The translations under genes were made by a program, and so were the position numbers. 64,000 nucleotides of DNA. Source: Chelatococcus sambhunathii (lineage in GTDB: Bacteria; Pseudomonadota; Alphaproteobacteria; Rhizobiales; Beijerinckiaceae). Positions within the stretch are counted from its first letter, which is position 1; each line of letters begins with the position of its first letter. The notes under the pieces are model-generated. The model was not told where the DNA came from. It did not search any database and was given only the letters and a program-made list of their open reading frames with translations. Positions 35,460 to 44,909 of the stretch are shown one piece after another. The stretch spans positions 666,139 to 730,138 of the forward strand of contig NZ_LIOL01000001.1 in assembly GCF_001418005.1 (NCBI RefSeq), in the 5' to 3' direction.

Positions 35460-36290
35460 TCATGCCGTGGCCTCCGCCAGCCGGTTGGCCACATAAAGCC
35501 CGGGCCGCCCCGAAGCGGACCGGAAGGCATCGGAGATGCCCATTACCGTCTCGGCGGCGCCGAGGACCAGGTAACCGTCGGGTGCGAGCACCTTCGCCAT
35601 GCGCGAAAGCACGTCCGCTTTCGTCGGAATGTCGAAGTAGATGAGCACGTTGCGGCAGAAGATGATGTCGAACGTGCCGAGCCCAGCAAAGGACTGCAGC
35701 AGATTGAACTGCCGGAACTGCACCATCGCCCGGATCTCCGGCCGGATCTGCCACTGGTCGCCCTTCTGCTCGAAATACTTGAGCAGGTACTGGATGGGCA
35801 GCCCGCGTTGCACTTCGAAGGCCGAATAGAGCCCCGCCCGGGCTCGCTCCAGCACGTGGCCGGCCAGGTCCGTCGCCAGGATCTCCACCGTGACCCCCGG
35901 CAGGAGGTGCGCATTTTCCTTCAGCGTCATCGCTAGGGAATAGGGCTCCTGCCCCGTCGATGCTGCCGCGCACCAGACGCGGATGCGCCGCGAGCCGCGC
36001 CGGTCGATGAGGCTCGGCACCACAAAGGACACGAAGGTCTCAAACGGTGTCTTGTCGCGGAAGAAGGATGATTCGTTCGTCGTCATTGCCTCGACGACGG
36101 CATCGGCGACCGCGCCCGATGGGGCGGTGCGCAGACGCGCCACGAGTTGCTCGACGCCGGCGAGCCCCACCTTGCGCGCCACGGGCGCCAGCCGGCTCTC
36201 GATGAGATACTGCTTCTCCTGCGACAGGTTGAGCCCCGAGCGCTGCTTGAGGAATTGCTGCAGGAATTCGTAATCGCCGGCCGCAATCAT
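35460..36290 (-). CDS. cheR: Chemotaxis protein methyltransferase CheR
   Basis: 276 residues. The N-terminal helical domain is followed by TTNESSFFRDKTPFETF and the S-adenosylmethionine-binding domain with RIRVWCAAASTGQEPYSLAM and IIFCRNVLIYFD. It methylates glutamates of MCPs for adaptation. The ATG overlaps the cheB stop by four bases (36287-36290). Confidence 0.96.
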   Translation of the reverse strand: MIAAGDYEFLQQFLKQRSGLNLSQEKQYLIESRLAPVARKVGLAGVEQLVARLRTAPSGAVADAVVEAMTTNESSFFRDKTPFETFVSFVVPSLIDRRGSRRIRVWCAAASTGQEPYSLAMTLKENAHLLPGVTVEILATDLAGHVLERARAGLYSAFEVQRGLPIQYLLKYFEQKGDQWQIRPEIRAMVQFRQFNLLQSFAGLGTFDIIFCRNVLIYFDIPTKADVLSRMAKVLAPDGYLVLGAAETVMGISDAFRSASGRPGLYVANRLAEATA

Positions 36291-37459
36291 GCTCTACCTC
36301 CGACGATCAGCTGGCTGACCCTGGGGCCGATGTCCTCAATTGGCAACACGCCTGCGCAAGCCCCGGCGGCAATCGCCGCGCCCGGCATGCCCCACACGAC
36401 GCTTGTCGCCTCGTTCTGCGCGATGACATTGCCGCCCGCATCCGCGATGGCAAGCGCGCCCCGGGCACCGTCGCTGCCCATGCCGGTCAGGATGACCCCG
36501 AGCGCTGCCGAGCCAAAAACCCGCGCGACGGACTCGAACATCGGGTCGACAGCCGGCCGGCAGAAATGCACGGGCGGCGCGTCCGACAGGCGGATGACGG
36601 GCCTCTCGCCCACTTTCTCGACCAGCATGTGCCGGCCGCCGGGCGCCACATAGATGCGCCCCGCCGCCAGCGGCTCGCCGTCGACTCCTTCCGCCGCCTC
36701 ACGGTTGGCGGTGCGGCCGAGATGCTGGGCGAGGATGGTCGTGAACGTCGGCGGCATGTGCTGGACGATGAGGACGGGCAACCGCGCGAGTGCCTGCCCT
36801 GCCCCCTGCAGGAACTGCATGAGCGCTTGCGGCCCGCCGGTGGAACTGCCGACGCACAGGACGCGTGCGGGGATGCCGGTATAAGGCCTGAGCTTCTCTG
36901 TCGCCCGCAGCGGCTGCGGACGAGGCTGGAAGGCCGACGTCGCAGGAGCCGGCGCCGGGGCAGCCGGCTTGGCGACGGGTGGCCCGAGCGGCAGGCGCAG
37001 GCCAGCCGCCGAGCCGGAGCGCACCCGCTGTCCGAGATGGCGCACCTTCTCCACGAGTTCGCGGCGGAAGTCTGCTGAGGTAGCAAGCCGCCCCGTCGGA
37101 TCAGGCTTCGGCACGTAGTCGGCGGCCCCGAGCGCGAGCGCCCTGAGGCTCGTCTCCGCGCCCCGCTGCGACAATGTGGAGGCGACGAGCACGACGGTGT
37201 CAGGCTTGGCCCTGAGGAGGAGCGGCAGGGCCGTGAGCCCGTCCATCTCAGGCATCTCGATGTCGAGGATGACCACATCGGGTTGCGACTGCGTCATGTC
37301 CTGCGCCGCGAGGCGCCCGTGCCGGTGCGTTGCGACGACCGCAAAATCCGGCTCTTCCTCCAGCCAACGCGATACGAGCCCGCGCACGATGGCCGAATCG
37401 TCGACGATCATGACCCGGATCTGATCACCCGCCGCGGCAACTCCCGTGACATTGGTCAT
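36287..37459 (-). CDS. cheB: Chemotaxis-specific protein-glutamate methylesterase CheB
   Basis: 390 residues. Receiver domain (about 14-125) with phospho-acceptor Asp66 (VVILDIEMPEMDG), a Pro/Ala-rich linker, and a methylesterase domain starting near 195 with catalytic Ser206 (CVGSSTGGPQALM), the His in IVQHMPPTFT and the Asp in GMGSDGARGAL. It demethylates and deamidates MCPs after phosphorylation by CheA. Overlaps cheR and cheY by four bases each. Confidence 0.96.
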   Translation of the reverse strand: MTNVTGVAAAGDQIRVMIVDDSAIVRGLVSRWLEEEPDFAVVATHRHGRLAAQDMTQSQPDVVILDIEMPEMDGLTALPLLLRAKPDTVVLVASTLSQRGAETSLRALALGAADYVPKPDPTGRLATSADFRRELVEKVRHLGQRVRSGSAAGLRLPLGPPVAKPAAPAPAPATSAFQPRPQPLRATEKLRPYTGIPARVLCVGSSTGGPQALMQFLQGAGQALARLPVLIVQHMPPTFTTILAQHLGRTANREAAEGVDGEPLAAGRIYVAPGGRHMLVEKVGERPVIRLSDAPPVHFCRPAVDPMFESVARVFGSAALGVILTGMGSDGARGALAIADAGGNVIAQNEATSVVWGMPGAAIAAGACAGVLPIEDIGPRVSQLIVGGRA

Positions 37460-37860
37460 GCGAGCGGCTTTCCGGCGTCAGCGAGGGCATCGGCATCGAT
37501 GAGCCCGACCTCTTGGAACTTGTAAGCCAGGATCTCCCGGTCGAAGGGCTTCATGATGTACTCGTCCGCCCCAGCGATGAGCGCCCGCGCGATATGGCCA
37601 GGATGGTTCTCCGTCGTGCAGAACACGATCTTGGGCCTGGTACCACCCTCAAGGGCGCGCACCGCCTCCAGGAACTGCGGCCCATCGACCACCGGCATGT
37701 TCCAGTCGAGCAGGATGGCGTCCGGCATCGTGACGACGCAATGGTCGAGCGCCTCCTGCCCGTTGCCCGCCTCGCTCACCTCGAAGGACAATTCCTCGAG
37801 GATCTTGCGCGCCACCTTCCGGATGAAGGGGGAATCGTCGACCACCAGACACGTTTTCAT
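37456..37860 (-). CDS. cheY: Chemotaxis response regulator CheY-like
   Basis: 134 residues, a single receiver domain. Acidic pair VVDDSP near the N-terminus, phospho-acceptor Asp in AILLDWNMPVVDG, switch Thr in FCTTENH and Lys in YIMKPFD. The WNMP and CTTE residues resemble the motor-binding CheY group of alphaproteobacteria. Encoded between cheW and cheB. Confidence 0.93.
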   Translation of the reverse strand: MKTCLVVDDSPFIRKVARKILEELSFEVSEAGNGQEALDHCVVTMPDAILLDWNMPVVDGPQFLEAVRALEGGTRPKIVFCTTENHPGHIARALIAGADEYIMKPFDREILAYKFQEVGLIDADALADAGKPLA

Positions 37861-37898
37861 CAGCCGCCTCTATACTCATCGGCTTCGACCAATGCGGC

Positions 37899-38375
37899 TC
37901 AGGCCGCCATCGCCCCCTGCCGCAGGGACAGGACGCGCTCGACGTCGAGAATGACCATCAGTTCGCTCTCCAGCCGGTGGATGCCGTCGGCCACCTGCGC
38001 CCAGCGCGGATCGAGATTCATGGGGTTGGGCTCGCGCGTGGAGCTGTCGAGCGCCAGCACCTCGCCGACCGTGTCGATGATGAGCCCGTAGGACTCGCCC
38101 TTGTAGTCGATACCGACGGCCATCGGCTGCAGGGTGTCGGTCGCATCGGGAAAGTCGAGCAGCCGGCGCATGTTGATCGTCGTCACGATGCGCCCGCGCA
38201 GGTTCAGCACACCCTCCACGGCCCGCGGCGCTCGCGGCACGCGCGTCGTGCGCTCGGGCATGAACACGTCGTGCACGGACAGGATGGGCAGGCCGAAGAG
38301 CTGCCCGGCGATACGCACGGTCACATACTGGATGGTGTCGGCGGGCTTGCCCGCCGCCTCGGTCGGCTTGGTCAT
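37899..38375 (-). CDS. cheW: Chemotaxis coupling protein CheW
   Basis: 158 residues. SH3-like coupling domain with IQYVTVRIAGQLFGLPI, PRAVEGVLNLRGRIVTTINM and SYGLIIDTVGEVL. It bridges MCP tips and CheA in receptor arrays. The ATG at 38375 overlaps the cheA stop by four bases. Confidence 0.95.
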   Translation of the reverse strand: MTKPTEAAGKPADTIQYVTVRIAGQLFGLPILSVHDVFMPERTTRVPRAPRAVEGVLNLRGRIVTTINMRRLLDFPDATDTLQPMAVGIDYKGESYGLIIDTVGEVLALDSSTREPNPMNLDPRWAQVADGIHRLESELMVILDVERVLSLRQGAMAA

Positions 38376-41119
38376 GCGGCCACCTCCTGCTGGATCCCGG
38401 CGAACTCCTTGAGCGCCTCGAGGAGGCCAGGCTTGTCGAACTTGGCGATGTAATCGGAGAAGCCCACGGAGCGGCCGCGCTCGATTGCCTCCGGCGTGCA
38501 CAGACCGGACAGCGCGATGATCGGCAGACCCTCCATTCGCGGATCGCGGCGCAGACGGCCCGCGAACTCGAAGCCGTCCATGTGCGGCATCTCGATGTCG
38601 GTGACGACAACGTCGAACATGGCGCCACGCTCGAAGAGCTGCAGGGCGGCGATCGCCGAGTCGCTCAGCGTCACGTCATAGCCGGCGGCCTTGAGGGCCG
38701 GCCCGAGCATGTTGCGGAAGAAGGCGCTGTCGTCGACGAGCAGCAGGCTGCGCCGCTCCGGCGCGCCCTGCATCGCGCCGCGGCGATGGAACCAGTCCTT
38801 GAACCCCATCGGCAGGTAATGGGCGATGTCGATGATCTCGGTCGTCTGGCCGCGCACCACGCCCGAGCCGAGGATGCCGGGCACATCCGAGGCGAGCGTG
38901 ACCTCGAACTGTTCTTCGACGATATCGATGATCTCGTCGACCATGAGGCCGACGGAGCGGCCGGAATCCGAGAACACGAGCACCGGTTGCGTGCCGCCCT
39001 CGCGCTGCTCGATGCGCTCGTTGACGGGCACGAGCGGCATGAGCGAGCCGCGGTACTGCACGACCTGCCGCCCCGTCGCGCGCTCGATCTTCTCGACCGG
39101 CAACTCCTCGAGGCGCGTCACGAGCGACAGCGGCACCGCCTTCGGCTCGGCCCCACCGGCACGGAAGAGCAGCAGCGCCACCGCATTGCCCTTGCCAGAG
39201 GCGCGCTCGGCGTCGATGCCGGCCGCCTCGCCCGAGCCGAGCGTCGCCGAATGCGCCACCGCCTGCGCGATGCCGTTCGGATCGATGATCATGATGACGC
39301 TGCCGTCACCGAGGATCGTGTTGCCCGAGAACATCGACAGGTGCCTGAGCAGCGTCGACATGGGCTTCACCACGATCTCCTCGGTGTGGAAGACCGCGTC
39401 CACCACGATGCCGAAGGTCTGGTTGCCGACCTGCATGACGACAATGAAGCCCTGCTCGCCCTGTTCCACGCCGGGGGCACCGCCCTCCGGTTCGGCGGTG
39501 CCGAGCAGTTCGGCGAGCGGGACGACCGGCAGCAGCTTGTTGCGCAGCCGGAGCACCGGTGTGTTCTTGATGCGCTCGATGCGGTGGCCCGACTTGTGGT
39601 GCACCCGCACCAGCTCCATCACCGCCAACTGCGGAATGGCGAAGCGGTCCCCAGCGGCCTCGACGATGAGCGCCGAGACGATGGCGAGGGTCAGCGGGAT
39701 CTTGATCACGAAGGTGGTGCCGCGGCCGAGCACGGAGCGCACGTCGATGGTGCCGCCGATGATCTCGATGTTGTTGCGCACCACGTCCATGCCTACGCCG
39801 CGGCCCGACACGCTCGTGATCTTGGCGGCAGTCGAGAAGCCGGCGTGGAAGATGAACTTGTGGATCTGGGCCTCGTTCATCTTCTCGAGCTCGGCCTCGG
39901 TGGCGAGGCCGTTCTCCAGCGCCTTGGCGCGGATGCGCGCCACGTCGAGCCCGCGCCCGTCGTCCGCGATCTCGATGATGATGTGTCCGCCCTCGTGATA
40001 GGCGGAGAGGCGGATCTTGCCCCGCTCCGGCTTGCCGGCGGCGCGGCGGCCTTCCGACGTCTCGAGGCCGTGGTCCGCCGAATTGCGCACCATGTGCGTC
40101 AGCGGATCCTTGATCAGGTCGAGGATCTGCCGGTCGAGCTCGGTCTCGGCGCCGACCATCTCGAGGTCGATCTGCTTGCCGAGTTCCTGGGCGAGGTCGC
40201 GCACGATGCGCGGCAGCTTCTGCCAGGCGTTGCCGATGGGCTGCATGCGCGTCTTCATGACGCCTTCCTGCAGCTCGGCCGTGACGTTGGACAGGCGCTG
40301 CAGCGGCACCTTGAACTCGGTGTCGCCCTGGCGGCGGGCGATCTCCATGAGCTGGTTGCGCGTCAGCACCAACTCCGAGACCATTGTCATCAGCTTTTCG
40401 AGCGTGTCGACATTGACCCGCAGCGACTGCGAGGAGACCGAGCCCTTGCCGGAGCCGCCCTGCTCGTCGCCCTCGGCGACGGGCGCCTTGGCCTCGGCCT
40501 TGGGAGCGGGCTTCGCCTCGACCTTCGTCTCGGCCTCGGGCGGAGCCTTGGCGGCAGGCTGGGCTGCGGGCTTCGTGACGGGCTTTGGCCGCGGCACTTC
40601 AGCCTCCGCCTCGCGGAAGGCGCGCTCGATCTCGTCGAGCGTATCCTCTCCAGGCAGCAGCTCGCGCTCCAGCACCTGGTCGCTCAGCGTGCCGACGGAG
40701 ACCTTGCGCTGGGGAGCTGGCGCAGGCTCCGGCGGAGCCGGCGGCCCGAAGGCCAGTGCCTCGAGCGGGGCGATGAGGTCGTCGTCGGTGCCGGCCGGCT
40801 CCTGACCGACGTTGTTTTCAAGCTCGACGAGCAGCTCCTTCACGCGGTCGATGGTGCGCAGGATGAGCCCGACCGCTTCCGTCGTCACCGGCGCGCCCTC
40901 GCGGAACTTGCCCATGAGCGTTTCCGCGGCATGGGCCAGCGCGCCGAGACGTGGCAGGCCAAGGAAGCCGCACGTCCCTTTGATGGTATGGACGAGGCGA
41001 AAGATGTTGTCGAGAACCTGAGCGTTGTTGGGGTCCCGCTCGAACTTCACGAGCTCGACATCAACGACATCGATGTTCTCGTTCGTCTCGGTCAGAAACT
41101 CCCGAAGCAGATCGTCCAT
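38372..41119 (-). CDS. cheA: Chemotaxis histidine kinase CheA with C-terminal receiver domain
   Basis: 915 residues. P1 with phospho-acceptor His44 (RLVHTIKGTCGFLG), then a long Pro/Ala/Lys-rich linker (about 110-225), a dimerisation domain, a CA domain with HMVRNSADHGLE, IADDGRGLD and SGRGVGMDVV, a CheW-like P5 domain, and at the C-terminus a complete receiver (about 790-905) with VVVTDIEMPHMDG. Another CheW-like region appears between P5 and the receiver, judging from length. The fused receiver may act as a phosphate sink or as output control; no cheZ or cheX is in the window. Start at 41119. Confidence 0.95.
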   Translation of the reverse strand: MDDLLREFLTETNENIDVVDVELVKFERDPNNAQVLDNIFRLVHTIKGTCGFLGLPRLGALAHAAETLMGKFREGAPVTTEAVGLILRTIDRVKELLVELENNVGQEPAGTDDDLIAPLEALAFGPPAPPEPAPAPQRKVSVGTLSDQVLERELLPGEDTLDEIERAFREAEAEVPRPKPVTKPAAQPAAKAPPEAETKVEAKPAPKAEAKAPVAEGDEQGGSGKGSVSSQSLRVNVDTLEKLMTMVSELVLTRNQLMEIARRQGDTEFKVPLQRLSNVTAELQEGVMKTRMQPIGNAWQKLPRIVRDLAQELGKQIDLEMVGAETELDRQILDLIKDPLTHMVRNSADHGLETSEGRRAAGKPERGKIRLSAYHEGGHIIIEIADDGRGLDVARIRAKALENGLATEAELEKMNEAQIHKFIFHAGFSTAAKITSVSGRGVGMDVVRNNIEIIGGTIDVRSVLGRGTTFVIKIPLTLAIVSALIVEAAGDRFAIPQLAVMELVRVHHKSGHRIERIKNTPVLRLRNKLLPVVPLAELLGTAEPEGGAPGVEQGEQGFIVVMQVGNQTFGIVVDAVFHTEEIVVKPMSTLLRHLSMFSGNTILGDGSVIMIIDPNGIAQAVAHSATLGSGEAAGIDAERASGKGNAVALLLFRAGGAEPKAVPLSLVTRLEELPVEKIERATGRQVVQYRGSLMPLVPVNERIEQREGGTQPVLVFSDSGRSVGLMVDEIIDIVEEQFEVTLASDVPGILGSGVVRGQTTEIIDIAHYLPMGFKDWFHRRGAMQGAPERRSLLLVDDSAFFRNMLGPALKAAGYDVTLSDSAIAALQLFERGAMFDVVVTDIEMPHMDGFEFAGRLRRDPRMEGLPIIALSGLCTPEAIERGRSVGFSDYIAKFDKPGLLEALKEFAGIQQEVAA

Positions 41120-41262
41120 GCGCCCAACTCCCCAAAGCCCGCCGTGCGGCCCGCCCGCCCCGGCGCCGGAGCAATGCCGGCCATGGTCGGCCCGCGCATC
41201 CGCTCCTTTCCATTCCGTCCCGACCGGAGCCCCGATCGCTCCGGCCTCTCAACCCATACCGA

Positions 41263-42936
41263 TCAGGCCGCCCGTACCCGTGCGATGAAGCGTTCCACTT
41301 CCTCGCGCAACCGCCCCGCCTGATCCGTCAGTTCGCTTGCTGCACTGACAATCTCCGACGAAACACGCCCGGTGTCGGCCGCAGCACGCGTCACACCCGA
41401 GATATGCGCCGAGACCTCCTGCGTGCCATGCGCCGCCTGCTGGACGTTGCGGGCAATCTCACCCGTCGCCGCGCCCTGTTCCTCGACGGAGGACGCGATC
41501 GTTGCCGAAATCTCGTCGATGCGCGCGATCGTCTCGGAGATGCCCTCGATGGCCCGCACGACGTCGCCGGTCGCGCCCTGGACCGCGCCGATCTGGGCCG
41601 AGATCTCCTCGGTCGCCTTGGCCGTCTGGGCCGCGAGGTTCTTCACCTCCATGGCGACGACCGCGAAACCCCGCCCCGCCTCCCCCGCGCGAGCCGCCTC
41701 AATGGTGGCGTTGAGCGCAAGGAGGTTCGTCTGCGCCGCGACGTCGTTGATGAGGCGGATGACCTCGCCGATGCGCTGGGCACTATCGTCGAGGCCGCGC
41801 ACCACCGATACGGTCGAGCCCGCCTGCTGCGCACCCTCGCTGGCGATGGCAGCGGCATTCGTGACCTGGTGGCCGATCTCGCGAATGGATGCGGAGAGCT
41901 GCTCGGCGGCCGAAGCAACCGTGTGCACGTTGTTGGTCGCCTGGTCCGACGCCGAGGAGACCGCGAGCGACTTGTGGTTCGTCTCCTCGGCCGCAGCGTT
42001 CATCGCCGCCGCATTCTGCTCGAGCTGAGCCGCCGCCGCCGAGACCGACCGTACGACGCCCATGACCTGCGCCTCGAAGGCATCAGCAAGACCGTTCAGC
42101 ATCGCGCGCTTGCGCTCCTCAGCACGCGCATCGGCCTCCGCCTGCTCGGCCTTCAGCCGCTCGCCCTCGAGAAGCGCCGCGCGGAAATGTTCCGTGGCAC
42201 TCCAGATCGCCCCCACCTCGTCGCGCGAACGGCGCGTCTCGATGGCGACATCGTAGTCGCCACCGGCCATCTGCTGCAGCGCGCCCGTGACCCGGCGCAG
42301 CGGTCGGCTGAGGAGAAATGTACCGAGCCAGGCGGCGAGGCCCGCACCGAGCAGGAGGCCAATCGCTGCGGTGCCAATGACGAGGCCCATCATGCGCGAC
42401 TGGAAGTCGCGCATGCCGCCGCGGATCTGATCGAGCTGACCGAGGATGGCAACGACCTGCTGGTCGAGCAATGCCTGGAATTCCTTGCGATTGCGGCGGT
42501 TTGTCTCGTTGTTGCCCTGCTCGCTCGCCGCCGACGGCGAGACGTCGACACCGAGCCGCGCCGTCTCGAGGCGGAACGTGCGGAACTCCGCGGCGCGCGC
42601 CGCCATCTCATCGAAACTGCCGAGCCGGTCCGGGGGAACGAGCGGGCGCCAGTTCGCCAGCGTCTTGTCCATCTCCTCGAGATGTCTGCGGATGCCTTCG
42701 GCAAACTGGACCGCCGAATCGCTCGTCTCCGACATGTAGACGCCGCGCGAATCCATGACGACGGCCGTGATGAGGCGGTTCAGGTGCTCGGCGTAATAGG
42801 CGCGCTGCGCCGTCTGGTTGAGCAGGGTGCTTTGCTCGTCGTATTGCCGGAGCGCATGGACCGCCATCGCCGCGACCATGATCGTCACACCACCCATGAT
42901 TGCGACAATTGCGTATATCTTGCCGGAGATCTTCAT
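41263..42936 (-). CDS. Methyl-accepting chemotaxis protein, four-helix-bundle type sensor
   Basis: 557 residues. TM1 at about 9-27 and TM2 at about 184-207 enclose a mainly helical periplasmic region ([20 protein letters not shown], then [10 protein letters not shown]), fitting a 4HB-MCP-like sensor. HAMP follows TM2, and the signalling tip is [20 protein letters not shown]. Its last residues RFIARVRAA match the tail pattern of the MCP at 28387-30120. It is encoded 143 bases upstream of cheA on the same strand. Confidence 0.93.
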   Translation of the reverse strand: MKISGKIYAIVAIMGGVTIMVAAMAVHALRQYDEQSTLLNQTAQRAYYAEHLNRLITAVVMDSRGVYMSETSDSAVQFAEGIRRHLEEMDKTLANWRPLVPPDRLGSFDEMAARAAEFRTFRLETARLGVDVSPSAASEQGNNETNRRNRKEFQALLDQQVVAILGQLDQIRGGMRDFQSRMMGLVIGTAAIGLLLGAGLAAWLGTFLLSRPLRRVTGALQQMAGGDYDVAIETRRSRDEVGAIWSATEHFRAALLEGERLKAEQAEADARAEERKRAMLNGLADAFEAQVMGVVRSVSAAAAQLEQNAAAMNAAAEETNHKSLAVSSASDQATNNVHTVASAAEQLSASIREIGHQVTNAAAIASEGAQQAGSTVSVVRGLDDSAQRIGEVIRLINDVAAQTNLLALNATIEAARAGEAGRGFAVVAMEVKNLAAQTAKATEEISAQIGAVQGATGDVVRAIEGISETIARIDEISATIASSVEEQGAATGEIARNVQQAAHGTQEVSAHISGVTRAAADTGRVSSEIVSAASELTDQAGRLREEVERFIARVRAA

Positions 42937-42996
42937 GTGCCCCGCTTTCCCGCCGGAAGGAACGTACTCATTGCATCACTGATGAGAAATCCCGTT

Positions 42997-43449
42997 TTAG
43001 GACCTCATTTCGTCTTTCTTGATGTAGTTGATTTCTTCTATGAGAAGGTCACGAACGATCGGACTACCGATCCTTTCGTTGGTCCGATCCTTGATCACTT
43101 GCAGCAGTTCGGCCAGGTTCTGACGCGAGAGATTCCGGAAATCGATGCGGTCTTCCGCATAGATGCGGCGGAAGGCTTCGTCGATCAGGAAGGGGTCTGG
43201 CGGGACGGACATCTCGCGCAATGTGCCCGCGTCCGCCGTGAATATGAGCTGTGTGACGATGTAGCCCTGGAGTTCGCCATCGAGGATGACGGGCACTGTC
43301 ATCGGCGCCAGTTTCTTGTATTCGAGGCCCTCGAGATAGGTCTGCTGCGCGCCGAGCGGGTTGCCGCCCGCGACCCAATAGGCGGTGGCGTAGCTGGACA
43401 TCAAGGCGATGGCGGCCACCCAGAACCCGGTCAGCAGCAGACGCATCAT
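42997..43449 (-). CDS. Membrane-anchored FliL-like protein of unknown function in flagellar operon
   Basis: 150 residues. An N-terminal TM anchor (about 3-23) is followed by a periplasmic domain with MTVPVILDGELQGYIVTQLI and a C-terminal helix-strand pattern NERIGSPIVRDLLIEEINYI. That ending resembles the end of FliL proteins, which carry NERARVRADGRVRELLIETL in the FliL encoded at 62757-63254, but overall identity looks low. It could support the stator or motor. The start overlaps the preceding gene as ATGA. Not recognised with certainty. Confidence 0.6.
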   Translation of the reverse strand: MMRLLLTGFWVAAIALMSSYATAYWVAGGNPLGAQQTYLEGLEYKKLAPMTVPVILDGELQGYIVTQLIFTADAGTLREMSVPPDPFLIDEAFRRIYAEDRIDFRNLSRQNLAELLQVIKDRTNERIGSPIVRDLLIEEINYIKKDEMRS

Positions 43450-43910
43450 CGAGCGGAACCCTTGAGGTGGCCGGCCGGATTGTAGGTGCCGTCGGAATCC
43501 TCGGCGCGGATCGAGGCGGCAACGATCTCGGCGACCTCGTTCATGGCGCGCAGGTTGAGCTCGAGCACCGCGTGGTTGCGAGCGAGCTTCTGGCGCACTC
43601 CGCTCATGCGGTCGATGACCTGCCGCTCCATCGGCTCCTGGTCGACCACCTTCATGAGTCGGCTCAGTTCGAGCAGGATCTGGCTCTTGCGACGGTTGGT
43701 CTCGTCGAGGTCGATATCGTGGTGCGTCTCGAGTGCGCGAGTCTCGACGTCAACGACGAACTCAAGCCGGTCCATAGCCCGCAACAGCGCCGTGCCCGTA
43801 GCGGAAATCCGCGGACCGCCAGGCGGAAGGATACCGGCCTCGTCGCGGCGTTCGCCGACGTCGCCGACCGTGCTTCCGGCATCGGACCCCTTGCCATCAT
43901 CGAACGTCAT
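43446..43910 (-). CDS. FlgN-like flagellar protein (probable export chaperone)
   Basis: 154 residues, mostly helical after a Gly/Asp-rich N-terminus of about 35 residues. The helical part LLRAMDRLEFVVDVETRALE and RKSQILLELSRLMKVV, ending NLRAMNEVAEIVAASI, fits small FlgN-type chaperones for hook-associated proteins in alphaproteobacteria, but no diagnostic motif is certain. Overlaps both neighbours by four bases. Confidence 0.55.
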   Translation of the reverse strand: MTFDDGKGSDAGSTVGDVGERRDEAGILPPGGPRISATGTALLRAMDRLEFVVDVETRALETHHDIDLDETNRRKSQILLELSRLMKVVDQEPMERQVIDRMSGVRQKLARNHAVLELNLRAMNEVAEIVAASIRAEDSDGTYNPAGHLKGSAR

Positions 43911-44434
43911 GCTCTGTTCTCCTCACCTTTTCCGGCAGTTGGAAGGGGACTGGCGACACCCTTTCCGTCGTTGTGTGCAAACTGCTGCTTGGCCTGCTGC
44001 GACCGCTCGGTGGCCGTACGCAGCATTTCGGCTATGCCGATGCCGCCCGATACCGCCACCTGCTCGCCCATCTTCTCCGCAAGCATCGACTTCCAGATCT
44101 TGCCGGCCGTCCCGGTGCCGAAGACGACCTCGCCGTTCTCCGGCAGCATGGCCTCGATGAAATTCTGGAGAACGAACGCCTCGAATTTCCGATAAGGGTC
44201 GCCGTCGCTCCTGCGCACCGAGGCGGCGCGACTGCGCATCGCCGTGAGTGCTCCTTCCACGTCGTGCGTCGAGCCAAGCACCGGCGGGCGGACGGCGTCG
44301 AAGGTATCGGCGAAATCGACGCCGGCGGCGCTCGCCGGCATGCTCTTGAGGCGCTGGAGCGCGGCCTGATAGCGTGACGGCTCGACGGCGCGCGTCACCT
44401 CGAGCACGATATCCGACGGCGGCTGAATGGCCAT
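43907..44434 (-). CDS. Rod-binding protein, FlgJ N-terminal/CheL type
   Basis: 175 residues. The rod-binding domain (about 80-150) reads YRKFEAFVLQNFIEAMLPE and GKIWKSMLAEKMGEQVAVSG. The muramidase half found in enterobacterial FlgJ is absent, which is normal in alphaproteobacteria. It should cap the growing rod in the periplasm. No signal peptide; such proteins leave through the flagellar export gate. The 73-base gap upstream contains no gene. Confidence 0.82.
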   Translation of the reverse strand: MAIQPPSDIVLEVTRAVEPSRYQAALQRLKSMPASAAGVDFADTFDAVRPPVLGSTHDVEGALTAMRSRAASVRRSDGDPYRKFEAFVLQNFIEAMLPENGEVVFGTGTAGKIWKSMLAEKMGEQVAVSGGIGIAEMLRTATERSQQAKQQFAHNDGKGVASPLPTAGKGEENRA

Positions 44435-44507
44435 GGCTTACCCTTTTCACGGCGCAGAGCGGATAGAGTCTGTGCGCCGTGGGGTAATTTGCCCGCGCTG
44501 GCTTATG

Positions 44508-44906
44508 TCAGGCTTGCGTCGCGCGTGCCTGCAGGGCGTCGAGGATCTCGGCGAGGCTGCGCTTGTCCTCCTCCTCACGGGAGGAGCGCGCCACCTTGGC
44601 CGCGTGCCGCTCAACGCGCTTGAGCTTCATCGCCTCCTGCAGTACCTGCTGCGCCTGCGTCTGCCGCGCCGCCTCCAGCTCCCCGGCGTGGCCCGCGAGC
44701 CGGTGGAGATGACGGGCCATCGTTTCCACGAACAGGCCGTGCAGCGGCTCGCCTTCGTTGAGGCTCGCCAGGATGTCCGTCTGCGCGCGGGAGAGCTCGG
44801 CCTGCTGGCGCTCGATTTCGACGAGCTTAGCCTCGGCCATGCGGCAAAGCCGCTCCTGCACGTCCATGAGGCGGCGCATCTTGTCCAGTCTGCGGCGGGC
44901 GTCCAT
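44508..44906 (-). CDS. FliJ-like flagellar coiled-coil protein
   Basis: 132 residues, almost wholly helical and charged, with heptad-like spacing (LDKMRRLMDVQERLCRMAEA, IERQQAELSRAQTDILASL). Size and coiled-coil character fit FliJ, the export-gate chaperone that pairs with FliI and FlhA, and its position beside fliR-flhA supports this. There is no sequence motif that proves it. It ends close to the flgJ-like gene and starts three bases after fliR stops. Confidence 0.6.
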   Translation of the reverse strand: MDARRRLDKMRRLMDVQERLCRMAEAKLVEIERQQAELSRAQTDILASLNEGEPLHGLFVETMARHLHRLAGHAGELEAARQTQAQQVLQEAMKLKRVERHAAKVARSSREEEDKRSLAEILDALQARATQA

Positions 44907-44909
44907 GGG

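Noticed and set aside
38582-41323. 913-residue open frame on the plus strand
   Set aside because: Antisense to cheA with low-complexity His/Arg/Leu composition; no family features.
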